Part shown: positions 8,340 through 16,139 of the stretch, piece by piece
How positions within the stretch are numbered: the stretch's first letter is position 1
Layout of the letters: each line of letters opens with the position of its first letter
From: JBGSUZ01 sp963677505
Lineage (GTDB): Bacteria; Bacillota; Clostridia; Peptostreptococcales; Acidaminobacteraceae
Reading direction: 5' to 3'
DNA: 64,000 nt
Assembly (NCBI GenBank): GCA_963677505.2
Contig: CAXXWB010000017.1
Coordinates: forward strand, 186,001-250,000
Notes under the pieces: model-generated
The model's input: only the letters and a program-made list of their open reading frames with translations
Databases searched by the model: none
Told to the model about the DNA's origin: nothing
Position numbers and translations under genes: made by a program

Positions 8340-9086
8340 TTATTTGTCCTCCTCTGGTTTTTTTAAATTCCCTAACGGATAGTAAGGAATCATATTGTCT
8401 TCAAGCCAAGTAAGCGAGTTTGCAGGTGTCATACCCCAGTTTGTAGGGCATGTAGAAAGGACTTCTACTAAAGCAAAGCCTTTACCATCAAGTTGGCATT
8501 GGAAGGCATTTTTAATCGCTTTTTTAGCATTTCTTACCGCAGCAGGATTGTGGACAGAAACTCTTTCAACAAATACAGCGCCGTCAATTGTCGCAATCAT
8601 TTCAGCGATTCTAAGTGGGAAACCATTTGCTGCAGCCGTTCTGCCAAGTGGCGCTGTAGTCGCTTTTTGACCAATAAGAGTCGTTGGCGCCATTTGACCA
8701 CCTGTCATGCCGTAGATTGCATTATTAACAAAAATTGTTGTGAGTTTTTCAGATCTATGAGCAACGTGTACAATTTCAGCCGTACCAATAGAAGCAAGGT
8801 CGCCGTCTCCTTGGTAAGTGAAAACTGTATTTTCAGGTGTAACACGTTTGATACCAGTTGCTACAGCAGGTGCTCTACCGTGTGAAGCTTCTTGCATATC
8901 AAAATCGAAGTATTCATAAGCAAGAACTGAACAACCTACAGGTGCAACACCGATAGATGTTTCTAAAACGCCGAGTTCTTCTAAAACTTCAGCGACTAAT
9001 CTATGGATAATCCCGTGTGTACAACCAGGACAGTAGTGCGTTTCTTTAGCTGTTAAGCCTTTTGTTTTTTGGAATACAACGCTCAT
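8340..9086 (-). CDS. 2-oxoacid:ferredoxin oxidoreductase, beta (TPP-binding) subunit
   Basis: 248 aa. CPGCTHGIIHRLVAEVLEEL at the N terminus is the cysteine-containing signature of the beta subunit, and the thiamine-pyrophosphate motif GDGDLASIGTAEIVH with downstream FVNNAIYGMTGGQMAPTT binds TPP-Mg. The subunit decarboxylates the 2-oxo acid and passes electrons to ferredoxin. Its start overlaps the alpha-subunit stop by one base (9086), showing tight coupling. The length matches beta subunits of ketoisovalerate/2-oxoglutarate-type enzymes, not fused pyruvate:ferredoxin oxidoreductase. Confidence 0.94.
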   Translation of the reverse strand: MSVVFQKTKGLTAKETHYCPGCTHGIIHRLVAEVLEELGVLETSIGVAPVGCSVLAYEYFDFDMQEASHGRAPAVATGIKRVTPENTVFTYQGDGDLASIGTAEIVHVAHRSEKLTTIFVNNAIYGMTGGQMAPTTLIGQKATTAPLGRTAAANGFPLRIAEMIATIDGAVFVERVSVHNPAAVRNAKKAIKNAFQCQLDGKGFALVEVLSTCPTNWGMTPANSLTWLEDNMIPYYPLGNLKKPEEDK

Positions 9087-10150
9087 TATTTTGCACCTCC
9101 GATTGTTTCTTTAACAGCAGCAACAATTTCTTCAGGAGAAGGAATCATACCGCCTGTTCTACCGAAGAAGCTGACAGGTAAACGACCTGCAGTTGCAATC
9201 TTAATATCGTCAACCATTTGACCCATAGACATTTCAACAGATAAAAGACCTTTACATGATGCAGGAATTTCGTTGAATGCCTTTTCAGGGAAAGGCCACA
9301 AAGTAATTGGTCTGATCAGACCAACATTGATCCCTTCCGCTTTAAGATCAGCAATGGCATTTTTAACGATTCTTGAAGTTGTACCGTAAGAAACAATTAC
9401 CAATTCTGGATTTTCCATATTGTACATTTCATAGCGAACTTCTTTTTCTTTCATTTCGTTATATTTTTCTTGGAGTTTGAAATTATGTTTTTCAAGCTCA
9501 GCCGGGTCAAGGGCTAAAGAGTTAATAATGTTCTTCTTTCTCTTGCCTTTCATGCCATCTGTCGCCCAAGTTTTAGGTTGAAGCGCTCTACCACCAGTAA
9601 TCTCTTTGAATTCAATTGGCTCCATCATTTGACCAATCATGCCATCACCAAGAACCATAACTGGGTTTCTATAGTAATCTGCAGCGTCAAAAGCATCTTG
9701 AACGAAGTCAACCATTTCTTGAAGGTTAGCTGGTGCGTAAACCAATGTTTTATAGTCGCCGTTACCGCCGCCTCTTGTAGATTGGTTGTAGTCTGCTTGT
9801 GATGGTTGAATACCACCAAGACCAGGGCCGCCTCTTGAAATACTAACAATAACAGCAGGAAGTTCCGCGCCTGCACAATAAGTAATTCCCTCTTGCTTTA
9901 ATGCAATACCAGGAGAAGATGAAGATGTCATAACTCTTGCGCCAGCACCAGCAGCACCGTACACCATATTGATTGCAGCAACTTCAGATTCAGCTTGTAC
10001 GAAAACGCCGCCTACTTTTGGCATTTCTTTTGCCATATATTCAGGTATTTCGTTCTGAGGTGTAATTGGATAACCGAAGAAGTAACGACAACCTGCTTTA
10101 ATAGCAGCAGCCCCTATTGCTTCATTACCTTTCATCAAAACTTTAGCCAT
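9086..10150 (-). CDS. vorB: 2-oxoacid:ferredoxin oxidoreductase, alpha subunit (VorB-like)
   Basis: 354 aa. Pyrimidine-binding domain with FFGYPITPQNEIPEYM, the conserved AESEVAAINMVYGAAGAGAR, TSSSSPGIALKQEGITY and SRGGPGLGGIQPSQADYNQ, then a transketolase C-like domain (LVIVSYGTTSRIVKNAI, about 255). This arrangement and length are those of proteins annotated as VorB, the 3-methyl-2-oxobutanoate:ferredoxin oxidoreductase alpha chain. It converts a branched or short 2-oxo acid plus CoA to acyl-CoA, CO2 and reduced ferredoxin. Substrate choice rests on similarity and on the neighbouring acyl-phosphate kinases, not on a residue I can read. Confidence 0.9.
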   Translation of the reverse strand: MAKVLMKGNEAIGAAAIKAGCRYFFGYPITPQNEIPEYMAKEMPKVGGVFVQAESEVAAINMVYGAAGAGARVMTSSSSPGIALKQEGITYCAGAELPAVIVSISRGGPGLGGIQPSQADYNQSTRGGGNGDYKTLVYAPANLQEMVDFVQDAFDAADYYRNPVMVLGDGMIGQMMEPIEFKEITGGRALQPKTWATDGMKGKRKKNIINSLALDPAELEKHNFKLQEKYNEMKEKEVRYEMYNMENPELVIVSYGTTSRIVKNAIADLKAEGINVGLIRPITLWPFPEKAFNEIPASCKGLLSVEMSMGQMVDDIKIATAGRLPVSFFGRTGGMIPSPEEIVAAVKETIGGAK

Positions 10151-10170
10151 TCTATTTCCCTCCCTATGAA

Positions 10171-10398
10171 TTATTCCATGACTCTTTCAACAGTGATCAC
10201 GCAGTCAGGGCACATTGTTGCACAGTTTGCACAGCCGATACATTTGTCCATTTCTACAACAGTAGCTGGACTATACCCTTTTTTGTTGATTCTTGTTGTG
10301 TCAAGTGTCACGATTTTCACAGGACAAGCCACTACGCAAAGACCACAACCCTTACAGATGTCTTCGTTGAAAATTACTGTACCTCTTGCCTTAGCCAA
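10171..10398 (-). CDS. 2[4Fe-4S] ferredoxin-like delta subunit
   Basis: 75 aa. Two cluster motifs are complete: C15-x2-C18-x2-C21-x3-C25-P and C53-x2-C56-x2-C59-x3-C63-P, with one extra cysteine, C66. It relays electrons from the oxidoreductase alpha/beta core to soluble ferredoxin. It sits 20 bases before the alpha gene and 18 bases after the P-loop ATPase, so it belongs to the operon. Confidence 0.93.
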   Translation of the reverse strand: MAKARGTVIFNEDICKGCGLCVVACPVKIVTLDTTRINKKGYSPATVVEMDKCIGCANCATMCPDCVITVERVME

Positions 10399-10416
10399 AT
10401 TTAACCCTCCTTTAGT

Positions 10417-11091
10417 TTACATCCAATCCTCTCTCATATACATCTTGATGGGGAACACTTCCCCGTTTAAATCCGAAGGCAAATGGTGGGCGGCCTTCTC
10501 TAGTATGCAGACGTATTTGATAGGGATTTCCAGTTCCTTTGAAACCGCTTCTACAAGCTCCTGTCCATACATGACGTCTTCAACAGAAGTGTCTCGAAGT
10601 AAATGTGTGTTATTTATCAAACCTGTGACCCTTGCCCCCACAATCCCTTCAATAGAGCGAATGTGAGCGAGAACGCCTTCCACAGTTTGAGTATCTTGTC
10701 GGTAGCGATTGATGACACAAAACATGTCATAATCCCCTGGTATAAAGTAGTTTCTAAATCTTGCAATACTTCTGGCACCGATAGCATCCCCGCCAACATC
10801 CATCACAAGGTCATAACTATGATCTTGAAGAGGTGCTGAAACTTCCGCTGATACCATAGGCAAATCTAAATTGGCATGATGGCCTAAACTACCACTGATA
10901 ACTTTAACACCTGCCTCAGTCATCATCCCCGCTTTTTCCCTTGAACGGAAATAGGGGTTAACCACATCCATGTCTGCAATTGCGACTTTATTGCCATTTT
11001 CAGCAAGCCTCATGACGTAATTGACTGCAAACTCCGTTTTACCACTGCCATAGTGTCCAATAATGATACGAATTCTTTTATCGTTAAGCAT
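10417..11091 (-). CDS. MinD/ParA-like P-loop ATPase of unknown role
   Basis: 224 aa. The P-loop GHYGSGKTE at residues 12-20 leads into FAVNYVMRLAENGNKVAI and the switch-like DMDVVNPYFRSREK, with a later VMDVGGDAIGAR that fits a Walker B region. The fold resembles CobQ/MinD/ParA-type NTPases, but the deviant Walker lysine (KGGxGK) of true ParA/MinD is not present. There is no membrane-targeting helix. It lies between butyrate kinase and the ferredoxin subunit, with 12 and 18 base gaps, so it is cotranscribed with a pathway whose other members are all metabolic enzymes. Roles in cluster or cofactor insertion are possible but unproven. Confidence 0.8.
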   Translation of the reverse strand: MLNDKRIRIIIGHYGSGKTEFAVNYVMRLAENGNKVAIADMDVVNPYFRSREKAGMMTEAGVKVISGSLGHHANLDLPMVSAEVSAPLQDHSYDLVMDVGGDAIGARSIARFRNYFIPGDYDMFCVINRYRQDTQTVEGVLAHIRSIEGIVGARVTGLINNTHLLRDTSVEDVMYGQELVEAVSKELEIPIKYVCILEKAAHHLPSDLNGEVFPIKMYMREDWM

Positions 11092-11103
11092 AGATCCTCC
11101 TAA

Positions 11104-12177
11104 TTACTTGTAGATCTGTGCAGCTTCCTCTCCGTTTAAAACTCTAAGACCACCTTCAGCAAGGGCTTGCATTTCACCTTCACCAGGATAAACATAAATT
11201 TTAGAGATGAATTCAACAGCTTCTGTTACCCACGATACAAATGTCTTATCGAAAGCAATACCGCCCGTAATAACAATGCCGTCTACTTTTCCTTTGAGGA
11301 CCGCCGCACAGCTGCCAATTTCTTTAGCGACTTGATAAGCCATGGCTTTGTAAACCAATTCAGCGTTTTTATCGCCATCTTCAATCATTTTTGTGACCAC
11401 ACGGCCATCGTTTGTATTTAAGTAAGCAACCAAACCACCGCTGCCTTTGATTTTCTTTTTCATTTCGTTGTGTGTAAATTTGCCTGAGAAACATAGCTTA
11501 GCCAAATCCCCAACAGGAAGACCGCCAGTTCTCTCAGGAGAGAAAGGACCTTCACCATCTAACGCATTGTTTACGTCAACCACATGACCTTTTCTGTGAG
11601 CGCCAACTGAAATGCCGCCACCTAAGTGCGCAACAATCAAGTTGATGTCATGGTAGTCTTTGCCCATTTCTACCGCTGCTCTTCTAGCAACTGCTTTTTG
11701 GTTAAGGGCATGGAAGATTGAAACTCTTTTAATGTCAGGCATACCTGAAACGCGAGCAACATCTTGAAGTTCATCTACGACAACTGGGTCAACAATGAAA
11801 GATGGAATGTTGAGTTTTGAAGCAATTTCATGAGCGATGATACCGCCAAGGTTTGAAGCATGTTCACCCATAAGGCCCACTTTTAAATCTTCAAGCATCA
11901 TGTCGTTAACGGCATAAGTGCCACCTTCAATTGGTTTTAAAAGACCGCCACGACCTACAACGGCACTTAAGTTTTGAAGATTGAAACCTTGTTCATTTAA
12001 AGTATCTAAAATAACTTCCATTCTGAAGTCGTATTGATCGATGATTTTCTCGTATTTGCCAATCTCGTCAGCAGGATGGTTTAAAGTCGTTTCGAAAACA
12101 CATTTGTCATTGTCAAAAACTGCAATTTTAGTTGAAGTAGAACCTGGATTGATGGTTAATATTCTAAAAGTATTCAT
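11104..12177 (-). CDS. buk: butyrate / branched-chain fatty acid kinase (copy 1)
   Basis: 357 aa, ASKHA fold. The phosphate loop NPGSTSTKIAVF (about residues 10-21), the adenosine-phosphate region VAHLGGGISVGAH, PERTGGLPVGDL and VDGIVITGGIAFD are family hallmarks. It transfers phosphate from butyryl-, isobutyryl- or isovaleryl-phosphate to ADP, giving ATP. It lies 24 bases after ptb and is clearly homologous to the second kinase at 13107-14192, so the operon holds two paralogues around one phosphotransacylase. Which acyl chain each prefers cannot be read. Confidence 0.95.
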   Translation of the reverse strand: MNTFRILTINPGSTSTKIAVFDNDKCVFETTLNHPADEIGKYEKIIDQYDFRMEVILDTLNEQGFNLQNLSAVVGRGGLLKPIEGGTYAVNDMMLEDLKVGLMGEHASNLGGIIAHEIASKLNIPSFIVDPVVVDELQDVARVSGMPDIKRVSIFHALNQKAVARRAAVEMGKDYHDINLIVAHLGGGISVGAHRKGHVVDVNNALDGEGPFSPERTGGLPVGDLAKLCFSGKFTHNEMKKKIKGSGGLVAYLNTNDGRVVTKMIEDGDKNAELVYKAMAYQVAKEIGSCAAVLKGKVDGIVITGGIAFDKTFVSWVTEAVEFISKIYVYPGEGEMQALAEGGLRVLNGEEAAQIYK

Positions 12178-12201
12178 TCATATCCCCCTAATAATAAATA
12201 T

Positions 12202-13107
12202 TTACATAATTGCAGCCATGAGAACGCCAAGCGCAATAGAATTAAGCTTGCTGTCGTCATCATCAGCTCTAGAAGTCAATACAATCGGTGCCTTAGCACC
12301 TACAATAATACCAGCACTTCTGGCACCTGCAAGGAAGGTAAGGGCTTTGTAGAGCACATTGCCCGTTTCAATCGTTGGACAAAGAAGAATATCCACTTTC
12401 CCAGCCATTGGATCTTTCATCCCTTTGATTCTAGACGCTTCTTCAGAAATTGCATTATCAAGGGCAAATGGTCCGCCTACTTTACAACCTTTGATTTTGC
12501 CTTCTTTATACATGTTGACCAAAATTTCAGCATCTACTGTAGCCGGCATTTTCGCATTTACTTTTTCTTTAGCACAAATAACACCAACGTTTGGTTCTTG
12601 AAGGTCTAGCGCATTGGCAACAACCACAGAGTTTTCAATAATTTGTTTTTTAGTATCTGCATCTGGAGCAATATTCATTGCCGCATCTGTCACATAAAGC
12701 AGTCTAGGGAAATTAGGGACGTCGAAAACGGCCACATGGCTAAGTGCATTTCCAGTTCTAAGACCAATTTCTTTATCCAAAACAGCTTTAAGTACGATTG
12801 AAGTATCTACCAAGCCCTTCATCACTAAATTAGCTTTGCCGCTTGAAACCAATTCAACTGCCTTGTAAGATGCTTCCGTCATATCTTTGATATCAATGAT
12901 TTCGTAGTTTTTCAATTCGATGTTGTGTTGTTTACACACCTCAGTAATCGCCTCAAGGTCACCGACTAAAATAGCTTCTACAATGCCTGCTTTTCTTGCA
13001 TTTTCAACAGCGAGCATAACGTCATCGTCTTGTGCACAAGCAACGGAAAGGATTTTAGGACCTCTCTCTTTAGCAACTTTTAATACTTCATCAAAACTCT
13101 TGATCAT
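12202..13107 (-). CDS. ptb: phosphate butyryltransferase (phosphotransacylase)
   Basis: 301 aa, the phosphate acetyl/butyryl transferase family. Seen: ILSVACAQDDDVMLAVENAR at the N terminus, LVMKGLVDTSIVLKAVLDK, FDVPNFPRLLYVTDAAMNI, and C-terminal DILLCPTIETGNVLYKAL and VGAKAPIVLTSRADDD. It converts acyl-CoA plus phosphate to acyl phosphate and CoA, feeding the flanking kinases. Its start overlaps the upstream kinase stop at 13107. Databases often label this family 'bifunctional enoyl-CoA hydratase/phosphate acetyltransferase'; no hydratase domain is visible here. Confidence 0.94.
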   Translation of the reverse strand: MIKSFDEVLKVAKERGPKILSVACAQDDDVMLAVENARKAGIVEAILVGDLEAITEVCKQHNIELKNYEIIDIKDMTEASYKAVELVSSGKANLVMKGLVDTSIVLKAVLDKEIGLRTGNALSHVAVFDVPNFPRLLYVTDAAMNIAPDADTKKQIIENSVVVANALDLQEPNVGVICAKEKVNAKMPATVDAEILVNMYKEGKIKGCKVGGPFALDNAISEEASRIKGMKDPMAGKVDILLCPTIETGNVLYKALTFLAGARSAGIIVGAKAPIVLTSRADDDDSKLNSIALGVLMAAIM

Positions 13108-14192
13108 TATAACGCCACCTCATTTTCATATATTAAGGCTTTTTCTTCTCCGCTAGAAACTCTGAGATAGCCTTCGTTAAGTGCCTTCATTTCATCTTCA
13201 CCCGGTTTAATAATCACTGGGGCAATAAAAGAGACATGTTCTTCGATATAGTCCGTTAAGAATTTACTGTACGCTACGCCACCTGTTAAAACCACAGCAT
13301 CTACTTTTCCGTGGAGTACAGAAGCACACGCGCCAATTTCCTTGGCAATTTGGTAACCCATCGCTTCAAAGACAAGTTTGGCCTCTTTGTCTCCTGCTTC
13401 AATCTTTTTAAGAACTTCACGGGCATCGTTTGTGCCTAAGTATGCAACCAAACCACCTTTGCCGCGAATTTTAACTTTCATTTCTTTATCATTAAATTTT
13501 CCTGAATAACAAAGTTTAATTAAATCGCCTACAGGAAGTCCGCCCGTACGTTCAGGAGACATAGGTCCCATTTCGTTAGCGTTATTAGCATCAATTATTT
13601 TGCCATGCTTCATCGGAACAATTGAAATGCCGCCGCCAAGATGTGCCACAATTAAATTGAGGTCTTCTAGTTTCACGCCTTTTTCATCTGCCACATTATG
13701 AGCGATAGCTTTGATGTTTAATGCGTGGACCAAGGATTTTCTAACCAGTTCTGGCATACCTGAAATACGAGCAATTGGCTCAAATTCATCAACTGCCACA
13801 GGATCCACAATATAAGCTTCAACCCCTGCAGTGTCTGCAATACTTCTTGCAATAATACCACCAAGGTTTGAAGCATGGTCCCCTTGAATGCCTACTTTTA
13901 GGTCTTCAATCATTGTTGGTGTTACAGTGTAAGTCCCACTTGGCATTGGTCTGAGGAGTCCACCTCTACCAATAACTGCACTAAGAGTATCAAGACTATA
14001 ACCTTCTTTGTTCATCCACTCAATAATCATATTTTTTCGGTACTCATATTGATCTGTGATATGTTCAAACTTATCAAGGTCTTCAGTGGAATGATTCAAA
14101 TTATGTTGGATCAAATTTTCGTTGTTTGAAAAAATAGCAACTTTTGTTGACGTTGATCCAGGATTAATAATCAATGCATGTACTCTTGACAT
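13107..14192 (-). CDS. buk: butyrate / branched-chain fatty acid kinase (copy 2, first gene of operon)
   Basis: 361 aa with the same motifs as copy 1 (NPGSTSTKVAIF, VAHLGGGISIVPM, SPERTGGLPVGDL, VDAVVLTGGVAYS), but clearly diverged, so it is an old duplication and not a recent one. The ATG at 14192 follows CGGAGGTGA at ideal spacing. As first gene it is directly downstream of the sigma-54 promoter. Product: ADP-dependent dephosphorylation of an acyl phosphate to acid plus ATP. Confidence 0.95.
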   Translation of the reverse strand: MSRVHALIINPGSTSTKVAIFSNNENLIQHNLNHSTEDLDKFEHITDQYEYRKNMIIEWMNKEGYSLDTLSAVIGRGGLLRPMPSGTYTVTPTMIEDLKVGIQGDHASNLGGIIARSIADTAGVEAYIVDPVAVDEFEPIARISGMPELVRKSLVHALNIKAIAHNVADEKGVKLEDLNLIVAHLGGGISIVPMKHGKIIDANNANEMGPMSPERTGGLPVGDLIKLCYSGKFNDKEMKVKIRGKGGLVAYLGTNDAREVLKKIEAGDKEAKLVFEAMGYQIAKEIGACASVLHGKVDAVVLTGGVAYSKFLTDYIEEHVSFIAPVIIKPGEDEMKALNEGYLRVSSGEEKALIYENEVAL

Positions 14193-14242
14193 GAGTCACC
14201 TCCGAATATTTTAGCAAAACTCTTACCACATAACTTACTATC

Positions 14243-14257
14243 GCAATTCCCGTGCCA
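14243..14257 (-). promoter_or_regulatory. sigma-54 (SigL/RpoN) -24/-12 promoter
   Basis: On the minus strand the sequence is TGGCACGGGAATTGC: TGGCAC at 14257-14252 and TTGC at 14246-14243, matching the TGGCAC-N5-TTGC consensus with the GG and GC doublets correctly spaced. Transcription would start near 14231, about 40 bases before the first kinase ATG. A sigma-54 activator gene lies immediately upstream. Confidence 0.9.
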
Positions 14258-14367
14258 AAAAACAAAAAAAGCAGCATACACAATGAACCATCCCCCCAGT
14301 AAGACTTTGCGGGGCAAAGACTATCCCACATAAGATGGCTCAATATGAAGTGACTGCAATATTTTTC

Positions 14368-14412
14368 ATGCAAAAATTTGCATTTTTCTTTATTCAAGTG
14401 CAAATTTTTGCA
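14368..14412. promoter_or_regulatory. paired upstream activator sites for the sigma-54 regulator
   Basis: Two dyads share TGCAAA-N2-TTTGCA: one at 14368-14383 (7-bp arms ATGCAAA/TTTGCAT) and one at 14399-14412. Their centres are exactly 30 bases apart, three helical turns, and about 120-150 bases upstream of the -24 element, the usual enhancer distance. The second dyad lies inside the last codons of the activator gene. Confidence 0.8.
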
Positions 14413-16127
14413 ACTTGTAGTACAAGCTCCTGATAGAAATATTTAGCCTTGTGGCAGCCATCTCTCGGTTGCCCTTGCAGGACTTGAGCGTAGCTCTAAT
14501 GATTTTTTCCTCTGCCTCTGCCAATAAATCATTAAGGGGTTTTTGATCAAATTCATCGGAAAGTTCAAGGGCATTTTCTAAAGCCAATTGATATCTTTCC
14601 TTAGTCGGGTTGACTTTTATTTGAGCCACTACTGGCAAATGACTGGAATTAATGGTTTTTTTCACCAATTTTCATGTTAATCATTGCACGACCTACAAAA
14701 TTCTCCAACTCTCGAATATTCCCTGGCCAATCATAGCCATAGATTAGCTCCATGGCTTCGTCAGAAATATCACTGACATTGCGTCCATACTCTTGATTGT
14801 ACCTTTGAATTAAAAAGTTCACCAATTCTGGCATGTCTTCTTTTCGCTCTCGCAGGGACGGAATCTGAATAGGAAACACATTCAGTCTATAATAAAGATC
14901 CTTTCTAAAAACACCTTCAGAAACGGCTCTTTCTAAATCCACATTTGTTGCCGAGAGAACCCTTACATCCACGGGAATAGATTTGGTTCCTCCCACTCTG
15001 ACAACTTCTTTTTCCTGTAAGACACGAAGGAGTTTGGACTGCATAGATACACTGATTTCTCCTATTTCATCCATAAAAATAGTGCCTCTATGAGCTCTTT
15101 CGAACAACCCTACTTTGCCGCCTTTCATTGCCCCTGTAAAGGCACCTTCTTCGTACCCGAACAATTCACTTTCAAGAAGACTTTCGCTCAGTGCAGCGCA
15201 ATTGACGCGGACAAATTGGTTAAATTTTCGGGTGCTTGCATTATGTATGGCATGGGCAAATAATTCCTTGCCAGTACCACTTTCTCCCCTTAATATAATC
15301 GTCGCAGGGGTTTCCGCTGCCATCTTGGCTTTTTCAACCGCTGCAAGGAGTCCACCGTTTCGCCCTTTAATATCGTCAAAAGTATACTTGGCTTCTAAAT
15401 TTCTAATAATTTGCTTGGCTTGATCCAATTCCACAATCAAGCGGTTAATTTCAGACAAATCGTGTATCACCGCTACGCTGCCCTTAAGCTCATCGTCTAC
15501 CATTATAGGTGCCGCTTCAACCAGCACTTCTTTTTTGAGAGGTCCTGTCCGAATTCTCGTGCTCTTCACAGGCTGCCCTGTGTCAAGAACCTTTAAATGG
15601 ACACTGTCTCCTTCACTTAAATCAACAGTGCAATGTCTCCCTATAATGTCCTTTTCAGAATAGCCCGTAAGTCTTGTGTAGGCAGGATTAATCAAAACGC
15701 CATAGCCCTTTTCATCTACAACAGAAATAGCATCTTGAGTCGCATTAAAAATTGCGCTCATCAGTCCCTGTATTTGCTTCAGATTGGTTATTTCTTCTGC
15801 CAAGACCAAGACCTCAGAAATATCTCTAAATACTGCTATAGCGCCAATAATCTCATCCTTCTCATTTCTGACAGGCATCCGATTCGTAATGATGACAATG
15901 TCTCTTAACTGCTGTTGTTGGTTGAGTTCAGAAATACCCGTCTTCAATATAAATGGCAGACGGGTATTTTCAACAATCTCTTCAATTTGATTTCCAATAG
16001 CAGTTTCGGAGTCTTTTCCAGTCAATAGGCTAGCCGCTTTGTTAAAAATAGTGATTATGCCTTTCTTGTTGACTGCAATCATAGCATCATGAGTCGAATC
16101 TAGAATCAGTTCAATCTCTTTTTTCAT
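14390..16127 (-). pseudogene. sigma-54-dependent activator (PAS-PAS-AAA+-Fis), frame broken once
   Basis: The frame from 16127 to 14649 encodes 492 aa: PAS (about 1-110), PAS (about 115-230), then an AAA+ domain with Walker A GESGTGKE (281-288), the sigma-54 contact loop GAFTGA (328-333), Walker B FMDEIGE (351-357) and NIRELENFVGRAMI. It stops before the DNA-binding domain. The next frame, 14668-14390, supplies a Fis-type helix-turn-helix (EEKIIRATLKSCKGNREMAA, ISIRSLYYKLQKF). The break is in a run of seven A near 14657; removing one A joins both into 578 aa. This is a sequencing error, a real mutation, or slippage. An in-frame TTG could start a short HTH protein. It is the likely activator of the buk-ptb-vor operon, and PAS domains imply small-molecule sensing. 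Confidence 0.88.
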
Positions 16128-16139
16128 GCCGGATCTCCT

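Noticed and set aside
8395..10666. Plus-strand frames of 74-223 codons opposite the oxidoreductase genes
   Set aside because: They are antisense shadows of well-recognised minus-strand genes and lack ribosome sites or domains.
14164..14403. 79-codon minus-strand frame before buk2
   Set aside because: It covers the sigma-54 promoter and the activator dyads, lacks a ribosome site and has no protein features.
14655..14665. Programmed -1 frameshift at A AAA AAC in the sigma-54 activator
   Set aside because: A -1 shift leads to an early stop; joining the Fis domain needs +1 (or loss of one A), so the classic -1 heptamer does not explain it.
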